64,000 nt of DNA from JAQVEM01 sp964603595 (GTDB lineage Bacteria > Actinomycetota > Humimicrobiia > Humimicrobiales > Humimicrobiaceae), in NCBI GenBank assembly GCA_964603595.1, contig CAZRVN010000004.1, positions 124,001 through 188,000 on the forward strand. The letters run 5' to 3'. Of this stretch, positions 1 through 9,549 are shown piece by piece. A model generated the notes under the pieces. It had not been told where the DNA came from. It saw nothing but the letters and a program-made list of their open reading frames with translations, and did not search any database. Each line of letters starts with the position of its first letter. The stretch's first letter is position 1. The position numbers were made by a program, and so were the translations under genes.

Positions 1-231
1 AAGGCCCATATCTTTCGCCACACTGCTTATTGCCTCCATTAATTCTTTTAATGTATTGTCACCAAGTTCGCCAATCTCCATGATAGAGCTAATATGCTTC
101 TTTGGTATAGCAAGAAGATGCACCGGCGCTTCCGGCGATATATCTTTAAATATTAGAACATTATCACTTTCAAATACTATATCACTTTTAACTTCCCTAT
201 TTATAATCTTACAAAAAAGACAATCTTCCAT
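1..231 (-). CDS. HIT-family nucleotide-binding protein (partial, cut by window edge)
   Basis: Reading the minus strand from ATG at 231 gives 77 residues starting MEDCLFCKII, the zinc-binding CxxC start of HinT-like histidine-triad hydrolases, followed by the expected helix-strand region (PEAPVHLLAIPKKH). The catalytic HxHxH triad lies in the missing C-terminal third, beyond position 1. HIT proteins hydrolyse nucleoside phosphoramidates and related nucleotides in the cytoplasm. In many Gram-positive genomes this gene follows hrcA-dnaJ-rsmE-mtaB; here it is on the same strand but separated from mtaB by two large surface-protein genes. Family assignment is secure; the exact substrate is not known. 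Confidence 0.9.
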   Translation of the reverse strand, partial: MEDCLFCKIINREVKSDIVFESDNVLIFKDISPEAPVHLLAIPKKHISSIMEIGELGDNTLKELMEAISSVAKDMGL

Positions 232-644
232 TTTTTTAAAATATCCCTATAAAATTACTAATAAGTAGATTTATTTAATCTACTTATATATTTTAATACT
301 TACCTGATTCTTTTTACACTTTTTTAATGCCTATTTTTATCCTAAGTGCGTGATTATACTATTTTTCCAGATTTTTACAACTTTTACAAATTTAAGCTGC
401 CATTAAATTTTTACTGCCATTTATGCCTGTATCAGAGAAAATCTACCTGTTGGTATGGAAAGGTGGATTATATCACATGATAGTCCAATAGGTAACAGGC
501 AGGGATATAAAAGAGGGTTTAAGGAGAAGGAATAAAAATGAGGAATAAATGTAATGGCAGCAATTTATTATTTTATTTTCTTTAAGTAACTTATATATCA
601 ATAATAAGAGAGATAATTATAGGGTTTTGAATGGTAATAAATAC
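232..644. other. AT-rich intergenic region with one hairpin and a 15-codon ORF
   Basis: About 410 bases without a convincing gene. A perfect 9-bp stem with a 5-base loop lies at 263-285 (AAGTAGATT / AATCTACTT); it lacks a T-run on either strand, so it is a weak terminator at best. At 538-585 on the plus strand there is a 15-codon ORF with an AAGGAG ribosome binding site, too short to call. The region is downstream of the interrupted CLCA-like gene and upstream of the HIT gene, so it probably holds the HIT promoter, but I see no clear -35/-10 pair. Confidence 0.4.
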
Positions 645-3600
645 CTACTTATGTATAACAGTATTTCCACCGTCAATCAGCTCATCAAATACTATATGCT
701 CACCACTGGCCAGTATATCAATACTGAACCTGTCACTATCACTGCCCGGAGAACCATTATCTTCTATTAAAGCTTCAAAGGGATAGCTACCTTCTTCATC
801 TATAGTAAGGTTACCACTCAGGTATGCCTTACTTCCTACTACTACCATATAGTTAAAATCACCTGCTTTATAGTTTATACCAGTATTATGATCGGTAACT
901 TTTAAGTTACCTTTAAGGGTGCCATCCTTTTTATACTTTAAATTCAAGTTAAAGTTAACCTTATCCTCCTTACCTTCCGGGATAAACCATCCTCCTCCGG
1001 TTATATGAGGACCCTGTGGGTCATATACGGCAAGTGTTTCTCCTGACGCATCTGCAATGTAGTAATTACTATCTATTGTAGCTACTACAGAGTACAGGCC
1101 CACTGGAAGCTCTATATTTACTGTAGCTATACCATTGGAGTCTATATCAGCAGTATAGATGGATTCAAACCCTTCTTCTGTAGTTAAAGTAAAATAAACT
1201 GGGCCAGAAAGAGTTATATCTCCGGGGTATCCATCCTCTTCTTCTGATACCTTGCATGATAAAGTAACAGGACTATCTACTTCTACTATGGTATCTCCGG
1301 TGTAGGTAAGATAAGCATTTTCTTTTTCTATCTCTATATACTGTTCAGAGTAACCGGGGAGGTACAAGTCATCTCCATAGAAATTTACACATATGGGGTC
1401 AGTAGAAGTACCGGACATATCCAATACTTTATATGGACTGCTAAATGCAATACCATTTTCATCTGTAGTAAGTACTTCTATAGGAAGCATACAGCCAAAT
1501 TCTAACTCTTTGCCTTCAAGGGGTTCTCCTTCTGAAGTAAGAGTAGCATTGCCAGAAAGAATATCAGAATATTGCATAGAAAAAGGGAAATCGAGGATTA
1601 GTTCTGTGGGCAGCTCTTCAGGGACGCCTGTAACTGTTATAGACACACTTGCCTCCCTTGTAAAGGGGTCAATAGGCTGGGGATGAAGTTCTTCAGTAGT
1701 AAGTTCTATATTAGCCAATGATTGCATACCTTCTGTATTTACCGCAACCATATTAAATATATACTCCCCGTCTTCAGTATATTCGGCAAAATAATTGGAA
1801 TACATACCATCATCGGGGAATTCATCCCCATGCAATGAGAGCCCGTCATCATATAAAACAATATCAGTTTTGCTCCCATCTGGTCTTAAAACAGTTCCCG
1901 TAACTTCTGCGCCGGCAACCGGATATAAAGCTTGTACTTTTGATTTAATTAATATCTTTTCGGGATAGGTGTAAATTTCCTTATCCGTTTTTGCATCAAA
2001 TACAACACCACTGGCTTTTGCCATTACCTGAAGATTAAAATACTCCTGGCCTGAAACATCTACAGCATCTATTATAACCTGCCAATCACCAACCATCGGT
2101 TCTTTTATCCTGTAGAATTCATATGTTTCTTCTTCTAAGTATCTTATATCACTATCATTATCTGCCACCTCCGGGTCAACTATTGTGCCGTCCGGCCTTA
2201 TGAGTGTTAAATCAAGGTCACTACCCTCCCATGAAAGAAAAAACATTACTTCATCGGTAAATGAATCTATATATTCACTATCTTCAATCTGTTCGGAAGG
2301 ACCGATGTAACCTTCTAATAGCTCTCTAATGGGATACATTGAATGAACATCTTTTGATATACTATTAAAAATCTTATCTAAATCTCCTTCATCTCCTGCA
2401 TAATAATACTCACCATTTGTTAAATAAGCTATATCTGCCAGCGCTTCTTTATCTGCATCACCTATTCCTACAGTATATACTCTTACGCCTTCTTCAATGA
2501 TATCTTTAATAACATTATCCATGTCTTCATTAAATTCAATATACTGGTCTCCAGAGATTAAAATAATAGATTCATTACCAGTACGTTCTTCAGTATTAAT
2601 TATTTGGTCTAGTGAAGTCCTTAAGGTCAATGCCACGTTGCTATCTTCAACGTCAGAAATAGATATAGAATCAATGGCCTCTTTTGCAAATTTTCTTGTT
2701 GGTGGCTCAAGGCTACCAGTGATGTCAACAGTATAGATTCCAGAACTTCCATCATCATAGACGGATGTAAAAGCAACCTTAGTTCCATCTGGTGAAAAAC
2801 AGGGGCTAGTTTCATATCCCTCTGGATTGTAAGTAAGCCTTATCTTATCAAAGCCATATTTATCCATCATATAAATTTCATCATTTCCATCACGATTTGA
2901 TACAAAGGCAATTTTAGAGCCATCTTGTGAATAGCAGGGGCTAGTTTCATATGAAGGTAAATAAGTAAGTCTATTCAAACTGGAAAGATCTAAGTACATA
3001 TTGGCTACGCCTGTATCAGGATCTACGTCCTTAGGATATACATCCATTATGCAAATATCCGAATTAGTCACACTTCCATCTACTATAGATGCAAATAAAA
3101 CTTTAGTTCCATCAGGTGAAAAACTGGGTTCCCAACAGGGGAAAGATTCAACAGGTGTAAGTCTTTCCCATTCGAAGTCTTCGTATATTCCAGGTTCCTG
3201 TACATAAATACAGGGGTACTCCTCATCGCTTGAAGCTGAATATACCATTCTTTCCCAGTAAGGTGAATAACGTGGTAAGAAAGCTCCTTCAGCCATCCCT
3301 ATATAATGTTTCTCATCAAGGTCATCTAATCTAATAGCATAATTCGTATGATCTACAGGTGCTTCTAATGAAGCTGCTTTAGACCTTGTAAAAGTAAGCC
3401 AATATCCGCCTGGCGTAAAGAATGCAGGGATATCAAAACTTAAATATGGTGAGGAGTAATCTGTAAGCTGAATCTCATCAGAGCCAACTTCATTCATCAA
3501 ATACATATTGTAATTTTCATTTCCAGAAGGAATGCCAGTAACTTTTGTAAAGGCAATTTTTTCCCCGTCAGGAGAATATAAAGGAACCATAGCATCTTCT

Positions 3601-4430
3601 TTGAGTAATTTCATCTCTGGGCTATCATAGATCTTCTGAATAGGAAATATAACTGAAGGACTTTCATGATAAGAGATAACACCAATCTCATCTCCTATTT
3701 CGGCAATATCTACAAAGATATTGGCTCCATCCTTTGCAAGCTCCAGCCTCTCAGGAGGTAACATTTGCTGGGAATTATCAATAGCTATAACGGTCCTTGG
3801 CTCGCCGCTTAATACAATCCATTCTATATCTTCATGGTTAGGTGGTGTTTCTGTGCTTAGCTCGACTTCAGGTATCTCCATTAGAATCCCATATTTATCC
3901 ATACAGTAATGGTATATTGTCTCCCAGCATGACATATGGTGCTCATGTTCCTGCTCATTTTCCCACTCTGTGCCATCGTCATCCGTCAAACCTGGATTAT
4001 GATCCGTATCCCAGTTTTTACCATCATTATTTGGGGTGCACCATTCAGTCCTGTCTACATGGTAAGTATGTGATGCATCCATCAAACTTGCAGGGTCACT
4101 TGATTCACCGGTGCACCTTGCAGGAGTTGGAAATTTTTCTCCTTTATTATTTGGGCTCTGAAAAACCCATTCTTTTTCTTTTTCATCATAATAATACCCC
4201 TCATATTCATCCTTTAGATTAAAAACATAGTGCCCCAGCTCATGAACAATCGTTACCTCTCCGTGATCTTCTAAATCATCATCATACAAATGAACTTTTT
4301 TTCCTTTAACACGCAAGCCGTGGACGTTTGCATGTGCATACCCTTTATGATCAATTACTATATCAGCAATATTTTTTATGTCCGATACATCTGATTCATT
4401 TATAAAAACCTTTACAGTGCCTATCTGCAT
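645..4430 (-). CDS. CLCA-like metalloprotease / vWA / PD40-propeller surface protein (main ORF)
   Basis: 1261 residues. Residues about 1-190 match the bacterial CLCA-type zinc metalloprotease domain: HELGH at 63-67 followed by the family's DEY at 74-76 and paired Cys. A von Willebrand A domain starts near 213 with a MIDAS-like D218-N-S220, but is interrupted at about 270-570 by repeated PD40/TolB propeller units (SPDGxKIAF), then resumes and ends near 692 (VRVYTVGIGDADKEALADIA). The rest is Ig-like beta domains and a C-terminal domain starting HITGGGW, often found in secreted bacterial proteins. Its first Met is preceded in frame by a TAA codon and, before that, the rest of the expected N-terminus and a signal peptide (next entry), so as drawn it has no export signal. 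Probably a surface protein with protease and adhesion modules, now possibly inactive. Confidence 0.75.
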   Translation of the reverse strand: MQIGTVKVFINESDVSDIKNIADIVIDHKGYAHANVHGLRVKGKKVHLYDDDLEDHGEVTIVHELGHYVFNLKDEYEGYYYDEKEKEWVFQSPNNKGEKFPTPARCTGESSDPASLMDASHTYHVDRTEWCTPNNDGKNWDTDHNPGLTDDDGTEWENEQEHEHHMSCWETIYHYCMDKYGILMEIPEVELSTETPPNHEDIEWIVLSGEPRTVIAIDNSQQMLPPERLELAKDGANIFVDIAEIGDEIGVISYHESPSVIFPIQKIYDSPEMKLLKEDAMVPLYSPDGEKIAFTKVTGIPSGNENYNMYLMNEVGSDEIQLTDYSSPYLSFDIPAFFTPGGYWLTFTRSKAASLEAPVDHTNYAIRLDDLDEKHYIGMAEGAFLPRYSPYWERMVYSASSDEEYPCIYVQEPGIYEDFEWERLTPVESFPCWEPSFSPDGTKVLFASIVDGSVTNSDICIMDVYPKDVDPDTGVANMYLDLSSLNRLTYLPSYETSPCYSQDGSKIAFVSNRDGNDEIYMMDKYGFDKIRLTYNPEGYETSPCFSPDGTKVAFTSVYDDGSSGIYTVDITGSLEPPTRKFAKEAIDSISISDVEDSNVALTLRTSLDQIINTEERTGNESIILISGDQYIEFNEDMDNVIKDIIEEGVRVYTVGIGDADKEALADIAYLTNGEYYYAGDEGDLDKIFNSISKDVHSMYPIRELLEGYIGPSEQIEDSEYIDSFTDEVMFFLSWEGSDLDLTLIRPDGTIVDPEVADNDSDIRYLEEETYEFYRIKEPMVGDWQVIIDAVDVSGQEYFNLQVMAKASGVVFDAKTDKEIYTYPEKILIKSKVQALYPVAGAEVTGTVLRPDGSKTDIVLYDDGLSLHGDEFPDDGMYSNYFAEYTEDGEYIFNMVAVNTEGMQSLANIELTTEELHPQPIDPFTREASVSITVTGVPEELPTELILDFPFSMQYSDILSGNATLTSEGEPLEGKELEFGCMLPIEVLTTDENGIAFSSPYKVLDMSGTSTDPICVNFYGDDLYLPGYSEQYIEIEKENAYLTYTGDTIVEVDSPVTLSCKVSEEEDGYPGDITLSGPVYFTLTTEEGFESIYTADIDSNGIATVNIELPVGLYSVVATIDSNYYIADASGETLAVYDPQGPHITGGGWFIPEGKEDKVNFNLNLKYKKDGTLKGNLKVTDHNTGINYKAGDFNYMVVVGSKAYLSGNLTIDEEGSYPFEALIEDNGSPGSDSDRFSIDILASGEHIVFDELIDGGNTVIHK

Positions 4431-4436
4431 CTGCCC

Positions 4437-4682
4437 TTACGTAGAGTTGTATAACAGTTTTGAGGCTTCATTAAACTTATCTTCCCATTCACCAATTCTT
4501 TCATCACTTGCGTCATAGTTAATTAATAATATAAGATTTAGTTTATAAAGTGCTTCGGTTTCATCATCTTCGTCTGTAGCTGTAATTCTTCCAAATCCGG
4601 CAAATATAGAATCGGGAAAAATAAAGCTCATCATTAGAAAAACTAAGATGAGCGTTACAAGAAGGAACTTTTTACTTTTTAT
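4437..4682 (-). pseudogene. Signal-peptide and N-terminal fragment of the CLCA-like protein, separated by in-frame TAA
   Basis: The same reading frame continues upstream of the main ORF. Codons for ...KLLYNST are followed by TAA at 4439-4437 and then GQMQIGTV. The family normally reads through this point with a T-x-GQM motif, so the stop replaces one residue. Upstream, the frame encodes KSKKFLLVTLILVFLMM and then SFIFPDSIFA, a clear signal peptide, but the codon where Met is expected (4682-4680) is ATA. The first ATG (4634) lies inside the hydrophobic core. One nonsense change and a missing start both argue for a decayed gene; readthrough or a sequencing error at the TAA are alternatives. Confidence 0.65.
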
Positions 4683-4896
4683 ATATAATTTAAATCCCGT
4701 AGTAAAATTCCTGGTCTATTTTGTGTTATAAATATATTATAAATTTATAACATACAATTTATAATCTATCATATGTGTATTAAAAGTTATTACTCTGGAA
4801 ATAAAAGGATTATATTTATCTTTTTATTATTTAATTTAGTAACCTACTATAAATCCCTATTAAAAGAATTATTCTGTATATAAATTATATAAAAAT

Positions 4897-5928
4897 TTAA
4901 AAGGAGGGAAGGAAATCACTTGCCGGATTATTTGAAAGATTTATCCCATGTTCCCTGTGTTTATCACCTACATCATATATAAATATTTCTCTTCCTTCCT
5001 CTTCCCCTGGTCCATAACTATTTGAAATAACAAACTTAGACCAATCAGGTGAAAGACAATAAGATGTATCATTCGAACTAAAGCCTATGAATTCTTCCTT
5101 TTCAAAACTATCTATATTCATTATAAAAATACCATCTCCTTCACAATATGATGTAAAGGCAATATTTTTACCATCAGGTGAAAAGCAGGGTTCCTCATCT
5201 ATAGGTGCTCCAAATGTGCACTTATTATCATTATTATCTGTAAGCCTTGTCTGATTAGAGCCATCTACATTCATTATATAGATTTCTGGATTATAAATTT
5301 CATCTACATCTTTATCGCTAATTTCTCTTTTATCAATAATTTCATCACGTCTTGACACAAAAGCAATTTTAGTCCCATCAGGCGAGAAGCAGGGGCCCCA
5401 GTCACCTCCAGGACTATCTGTAAGCCTTATCTGGTCTGAGCCGTCTACATTCATTATGTATATTTCTGGGTTTCCATCACGGGTCGAAGAAAAAGCAATC
5501 TTAGAACCATCAGGTGAAAAGCAGGGATCCCAGTCATAATCTTCATTGTCTGTAAGATTTTTCCTTCCAGAGCCATCTGTATTTATCATATATATTTCTT
5601 TATCTTCTTCACCATGAATAGAGTAAGGATATTCGAAGGCGACCTTAGTCCCATCAGGTGATAAGTCAGGTTGGTATTCATTTCCTGGACTATCTGTAAT
5701 GCGCTTAAGTCCTGTGCCATCTATATTAACCAAATATATCTCACAGTTTCCATCACGGTTTGAAACAAAGACAATCTTATCTCCTTTTGGAGCCTCATAT
5801 GGCGAAGACCACTGCCAGGACACTTTACGCCAGTCAGTAGGCTCGGGTGGCTTTTTGCATCCAGATATATTTGTAATTAGCAGCAAAGTGATTGTTATTA
5901 TAAAGAGAATTAGTAATAGTTTTTTCAT
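4897..5928 (-). CDS. PD40/TolB-type beta-propeller lipoprotein
   Basis: About 343 residues from the ATG at 5928, preceded by AGGTAGG; a GTG two codons upstream is possible. The N-terminus is a lipoprotein signal: KK, a long hydrophobic stretch, and lipobox ISGC with the lipidated Cys at 24. The body is roughly six repeats of the type SPDGxKIAFxSxRDGxxEIYxMNxDGS, the PD40 units of TolB-like propellers. Such proteins bind partners or ligands at the cell surface; no catalytic motif is visible. The repeats closely resemble those inserted in the vWA domain of the neighbouring giant protein, so the two probably share an origin. Function unknown. Confidence 0.85.
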   Translation of the reverse strand: MKKLLLILFIITITLLLITNISGCKKPPEPTDWRKVSWQWSSPYEAPKGDKIVFVSNRDGNCEIYLVNIDGTGLKRITDSPGNEYQPDLSPDGTKVAFEYPYSIHGEEDKEIYMINTDGSGRKNLTDNEDYDWDPCFSPDGSKIAFSSTRDGNPEIYIMNVDGSDQIRLTDSPGGDWGPCFSPDGTKIAFVSRRDEIIDKREISDKDVDEIYNPEIYIMNVDGSNQTRLTDNNDNKCTFGAPIDEEPCFSPDGKNIAFTSYCEGDGIFIMNIDSFEKEEFIGFSSNDTSYCLSPDWSKFVISNSYGPGEEEGREIFIYDVGDKHREHGINLSNNPASDFLPSF

Positions 5929-6105
5929 TACCACCTACCTTATAATATATTTATATTATATAAACGTATTCTATCATTTTAAATAAAACTTTGCAGATGC
6001 TTAATAGCCAGTTGCTGATATATTTAATAGGCATTATATATATTCGATAAAGAAGCTATATAAATTGAGGTATTTATATAAAACAATCAATTAATTATCC
6101 AAAAA

Positions 6106-7419
6106 CTAAGACAGCTTTCCCATAAGTCCGTTTCTATAAACAGAATCAACTCTGACCTTTACTATTTTTCCTTTAAATTTGCCAAACTTTTTCTTATCCA
6201 TTTTAAAATAAACCTTAATATAGTTACCTGATGTTCCGCCCACAATGCCATCATCCCCCATTTTCTCACAGACTACATCAATTTCCCTGCCCAAGTTCCT
6301 TTCAAGGTAGCCATCCCGCAGCTTACCTCCAATTTCCCTTAAAACTCTGCTCCTGTCAGATCTTACCTTCTCATCTACCTGATGAGGCATCCTGTAAGCA
6401 GGTGTATATTTCCTTCTTGAAAACTTAAAAACATGAACTTTAGCGAAGGCAGCCTTCCTTACCAGATCCACAGTCCGGTCAAAATCATAATTATCCTCAC
6501 CGGGAAAGCCCACCATGACATCCGTAGTCAGGGCGATATCAGGAAAAAACTTCCTTAACATTTTTACCTTTTCCAGATAATATTCAGCAGTATACGGTCT
6601 TCCCATTAGCTCCAGTATTTTATTACTTCCGCTCTGGAGTGGGATATGCAGGTGGTGGGCAATACGCAGCTCATTTCTTTTTAATACATCCAGCAGCCCA
6701 TCATCAATATCATCTACCTCAATAGAGCTTATCCTTATCCTTTTTATGCCGGTATCTCCGGTAATTCCCTCTAACAGACTCTTAAAATCACCTACTTCAT
6801 CTGCGTTGTCAGTCCCTTTCCCTGTAAGGTCAATTCCGTATTTCCCTATATTTATGCCTGTAAGGACTATCTCTTCGGAATTATCTTCCTCAAGCTCCTT
6901 TACAATCCCCAGGACCTTCCTGTACGCAACACTTTTATAACCTCCCCTCACTTTTGGAATTATGCAGTAGGTACAATTCTGCTCGCAACCATCCTGGACC
7001 TTAACAACCGGCCTTGAGTGCATCATAATGCAGGTTAGAGAAATGCCGGCAACCCCGCTTTTATTCTTCCCTTTCAGCACTTCCTCCGCAATCAAATCAG
7101 GTATCCTGTCCTTTTCCTTATTTTTCACCGCAAAATCGACTCCGCATTCCTTTAAAAAGTCCTTATTAAATACAACAAAACAGCCGGTAACAATGATTTT
7201 GCTTTCCCTGTTATCTGATTTAATCCTTCTTACAAGCTGCCTTACTTTCCTGTCGCTCTGCGAGGTTACAGTGCAGGTATTAACCAGGCAGAAATCAGGG
7301 CCCTGGTTGCGGGAGACCAGCTTAAAACCCTTTTTTTGCAGCTGCCTTGCAATAAAATCAGATTCACTCTGGTTTACTTTACAACCAAGGGTATCTATAG
7401 AAAATTTAATACCAGTCAT
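6106..7419 (-). CDS. mtaB: tRNA threonylcarbamoyladenosine methylthiotransferase MtaB
   Basis: 437 residues. Radical SAM enzyme that converts t6A to ms2t6A at tRNA position 37. The N-terminal UPF0004 domain starts FSIDTLGCKVNQSES and carries the auxiliary-cluster Cys (LGC, NTC and GCF motifs); the radical SAM motif is CEQNCTYC near residue 145; a TRAM RNA-binding domain is at the C-terminus. Length and motifs fit MtaB rather than MiaB or RimO. It overlaps rsmE by 4 bases, so the two are translationally coupled. The t6A biosynthesis genes tsaB, tsaD and tsaE are also in this window, which would supply the substrate. Confidence 0.95.
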   Translation of the reverse strand: MTGIKFSIDTLGCKVNQSESDFIARQLQKKGFKLVSRNQGPDFCLVNTCTVTSQSDRKVRQLVRRIKSDNRESKIIVTGCFVVFNKDFLKECGVDFAVKNKEKDRIPDLIAEEVLKGKNKSGVAGISLTCIMMHSRPVVKVQDGCEQNCTYCIIPKVRGGYKSVAYRKVLGIVKELEEDNSEEIVLTGINIGKYGIDLTGKGTDNADEVGDFKSLLEGITGDTGIKRIRISSIEVDDIDDGLLDVLKRNELRIAHHLHIPLQSGSNKILELMGRPYTAEYYLEKVKMLRKFFPDIALTTDVMVGFPGEDNYDFDRTVDLVRKAAFAKVHVFKFSRRKYTPAYRMPHQVDEKVRSDRSRVLREIGGKLRDGYLERNLGREIDVVCEKMGDDGIVGGTSGNYIKVYFKMDKKKFGKFKGKIVKVRVDSVYRNGLMGKLS

Positions 7420-8153
7420 TTCCTGTTTCCAATCAGGTAGTCCAGTACGGATAAAAAATAAATTGCTGCAGTTTCGGAACGGTAAATATTTTTTCCCAGC
7501 TTTATCTCGGTGGCACCCTTCTGCCTCAGGGAATTTACCTCACCATCACCAAAGCCGCCCTCAGGCCCTATTAAAAAAGCTACTTTAGAAGCACTTGATA
7601 TGGACTTTCTGCTATCAATCAAACTTTTATTATCATTGGCACTTCTTTCATAGGGAACATAAAAAAGGTCATATTCTGAAACGCCTATACTGTAAATATC
7701 CTGAGCCGGCGCTACCTCACACTTAAAATCCCTCTTACATTGCTTGGAAGCCCCATCAGAAATTTTCTGCCATCTTTTAATCTTACCGGAAACCTTTTTT
7801 ACATCTGAAACCACTCTTTCACTGATAACGGGCACTATTTTATGCACGCCTATCTCGGTTGATTTCTGGATAACAAACTCCATTGAATTTTTCTTAAGCA
7901 CGCACTGAAATAAAATAATCTGTGGAGATTTCTTTATAATCTGCTTCTTATCTTTTATAACCAATGCAATTTCAGCCCTGCCGATACCCGAAACTTCAGT
8001 TCTATACCTGAAATGCTCATTATCAGATATATGGACTTCATCGCCGACCCTTGCCCTCAGCACATTTCTAAGGTGGTTTAAGTCCTCTCCTTTTATTTTT
8101 ATTTCATTTTCATCAATAAAACCGGGATCTACAAAAAAATAAGGGTAACTCAT
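7416..8153 (-). CDS. rsmE: 16S rRNA (uracil-1498-N3)-methyltransferase RsmE
   Basis: 245 residues, usual length. SPOUT-fold methyltransferase that uses SAM to methylate U1498 of 16S rRNA. The N-terminal PUA-like domain has the HLRNVLRAR motif; the C-terminal knot has the signature IGPEGGFGDGEV and LGKNIYRSETAAI that forms the SAM pocket. It ends 4 bases inside mtaB and follows dnaJ on the same strand after about 115 bases. The hrcA-dnaJ-rsmE-mtaB order is common in Gram-positive bacteria. Confidence 0.95.
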   Translation of the reverse strand: MSYPYFFVDPGFIDENEIKIKGEDLNHLRNVLRARVGDEVHISDNEHFRYRTEVSGIGRAEIALVIKDKKQIIKKSPQIILFQCVLKKNSMEFVIQKSTEIGVHKIVPVISERVVSDVKKVSGKIKRWQKISDGASKQCKRDFKCEVAPAQDIYSIGVSEYDLFYVPYERSANDNKSLIDSRKSISSASKVAFLIGPEGGFGDGEVNSLRQKGATEIKLGKNIYRSETAAIYFLSVLDYLIGNRK

Positions 8154-8267
8154 TTCTTAGCTTCTCTGCCTATAAAGTTAAAAATATATTAAATAGCTTA
8201 AAATAAGGTAAAAAGGTTAATCCAGGTTAATATAGCATAAAAAGGAATACTCCGGACCATAAAAAAC

Positions 8268-9407
8268 TTATTTGCCTTTAGGCGCACCCTCTTTACCGGA
8301 GGAACTTCCCTCTTTTCCGCCCCTGAAAGCTTCCTTCCTCCCGCTGGCATACTTTTCTAAAAGCTCTGCCTCGCTCCTCTTAAGCCGGGTGGGAATCTTA
8401 ACATTTATATTTATTATATGGTCACCTCTCCTGTAGCCATTTAGCTGAACCATACCCCTGGACTTAAAGACAATCTTTTCATTGGGCTGGGTACCCGGCT
8501 TGATGGTTATTTCCTCTTTACCGTCAAGGGTCTCTACCTCTTTTTTGCAGCCAAGGGCTGCCTGCGCAAAAGATATATCAACACCGGACAGTATATTATC
8601 ACCTTCTCTTTTAAAGCCGGGGTGAGGAATTACTCTTACAGTTACATACAGATCTCCATTTATAGAATCCCTGCCCAGTGAATTTCCCTTCCTGGACAAC
8701 CTCAGGCTGTCACCATCATGAATCCCACCGGGGATATTCACCTTTACCTTTTTCTTTTCCGGATAATAGCCCCTTCCCTTACACTTGCTGCAGGGCTCCT
8801 TTATTATCTTACCGGAACCACCGCACTTACTGCATGTTGACGTGGTTACTATGCTTCCCAGAAAGGTCTGTCTTGCAATCCTTACCCTTCCAGCCCCGCC
8901 GCACTCCGGACAGGTTATTACCCCGTCCTCTGCGGCAGCGCCCCTTCCGTGACAAACCGGGCAAATATCATCCACTCTGTATTCAATTTCCTTTTTAACA
9001 CCGTAGGCAGCTTCCTTAAAGCTTATTTTTACATTAACATTTATATCGGAACCCCTCTCCCTGCGCATGCCCCCCTGCCTGCCGGAGAAAGATCTGCCAA
9101 ATCCGGAGCCAAATATCGTATCAAAAATATCCCCTAAACCAAATTCCGAAAATACACTTCCAAAATCAAAATCCTTAAACAGATTCCTGCTGAATCCAAA
9201 CTGGTCATACTGGCTTCTCTTCTCTTCATTGCTCAAAACTGCATAAGCTTCGGAAATTGCCTTAAATTTTTCTTCCGCCTCAGGATTGCCATTATTTACA
9301 TCAGGATGGTACTGACGGGCAAGTCTCCTGTATGCCTTTTTTATATCTACTGTATTGCAATCCCGGGACAGTCCCAGAACTTCGTAATAATCTCTTTTAT
9401 TTGCCAC
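8268..9407 (-). CDS. dnaJ: Chaperone protein DnaJ
   Basis: About 379 residues from GTG at 9407 (VANKRDYYEVLG), chosen because GAGGTGG lies 9 bases upstream; a TTG six codons earlier would overlap that ribosome binding site. J domain with HPD (RQYHPDVN), a Gly/Phe-rich linker (FGSGFGRSFSG), four zinc-finger CxxCxGxG repeats (CPVCHGRG, CPECGGAG, CSKCGGSG, CSKCKGRG), then the C-terminal substrate-binding domains. Co-chaperone that stimulates DnaK ATPase and delivers clients. dnaK and grpE are not in the window. It follows hrcA on the same strand. Confidence 0.95.
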   Translation of the reverse strand: MANKRDYYEVLGLSRDCNTVDIKKAYRRLARQYHPDVNNGNPEAEEKFKAISEAYAVLSNEEKRSQYDQFGFSRNLFKDFDFGSVFSEFGLGDIFDTIFGSGFGRSFSGRQGGMRRERGSDINVNVKISFKEAAYGVKKEIEYRVDDICPVCHGRGAAAEDGVITCPECGGAGRVRIARQTFLGSIVTTSTCSKCGGSGKIIKEPCSKCKGRGYYPEKKKVKVNIPGGIHDGDSLRLSRKGNSLGRDSINGDLYVTVRVIPHPGFKREGDNILSGVDISFAQAALGCKKEVETLDGKEEITIKPGTQPNEKIVFKSRGMVQLNGYRRGDHIININVKIPTRLKRSEAELLEKYASGRKEAFRGGKEGSSSGKEGAPKGK

Positions 9408-9549
9408 TTCTAAAAACCACCTCAAAACAAAACTAATTTTTAAACATTTTACATGATTATTAAATAAATAGCGCAGAAATAATAACCCATTCTAACACTT
9501 TTTTCCAGTTTATGCATAACGCCTCTACCTTTAGCTCTTATTTTAAGCG

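Noticed and set aside
538..585. 15-codon ORF with ribosome binding site as a real gene
   Set aside because: Too short, no family match, and no maturation or toxin partner nearby.
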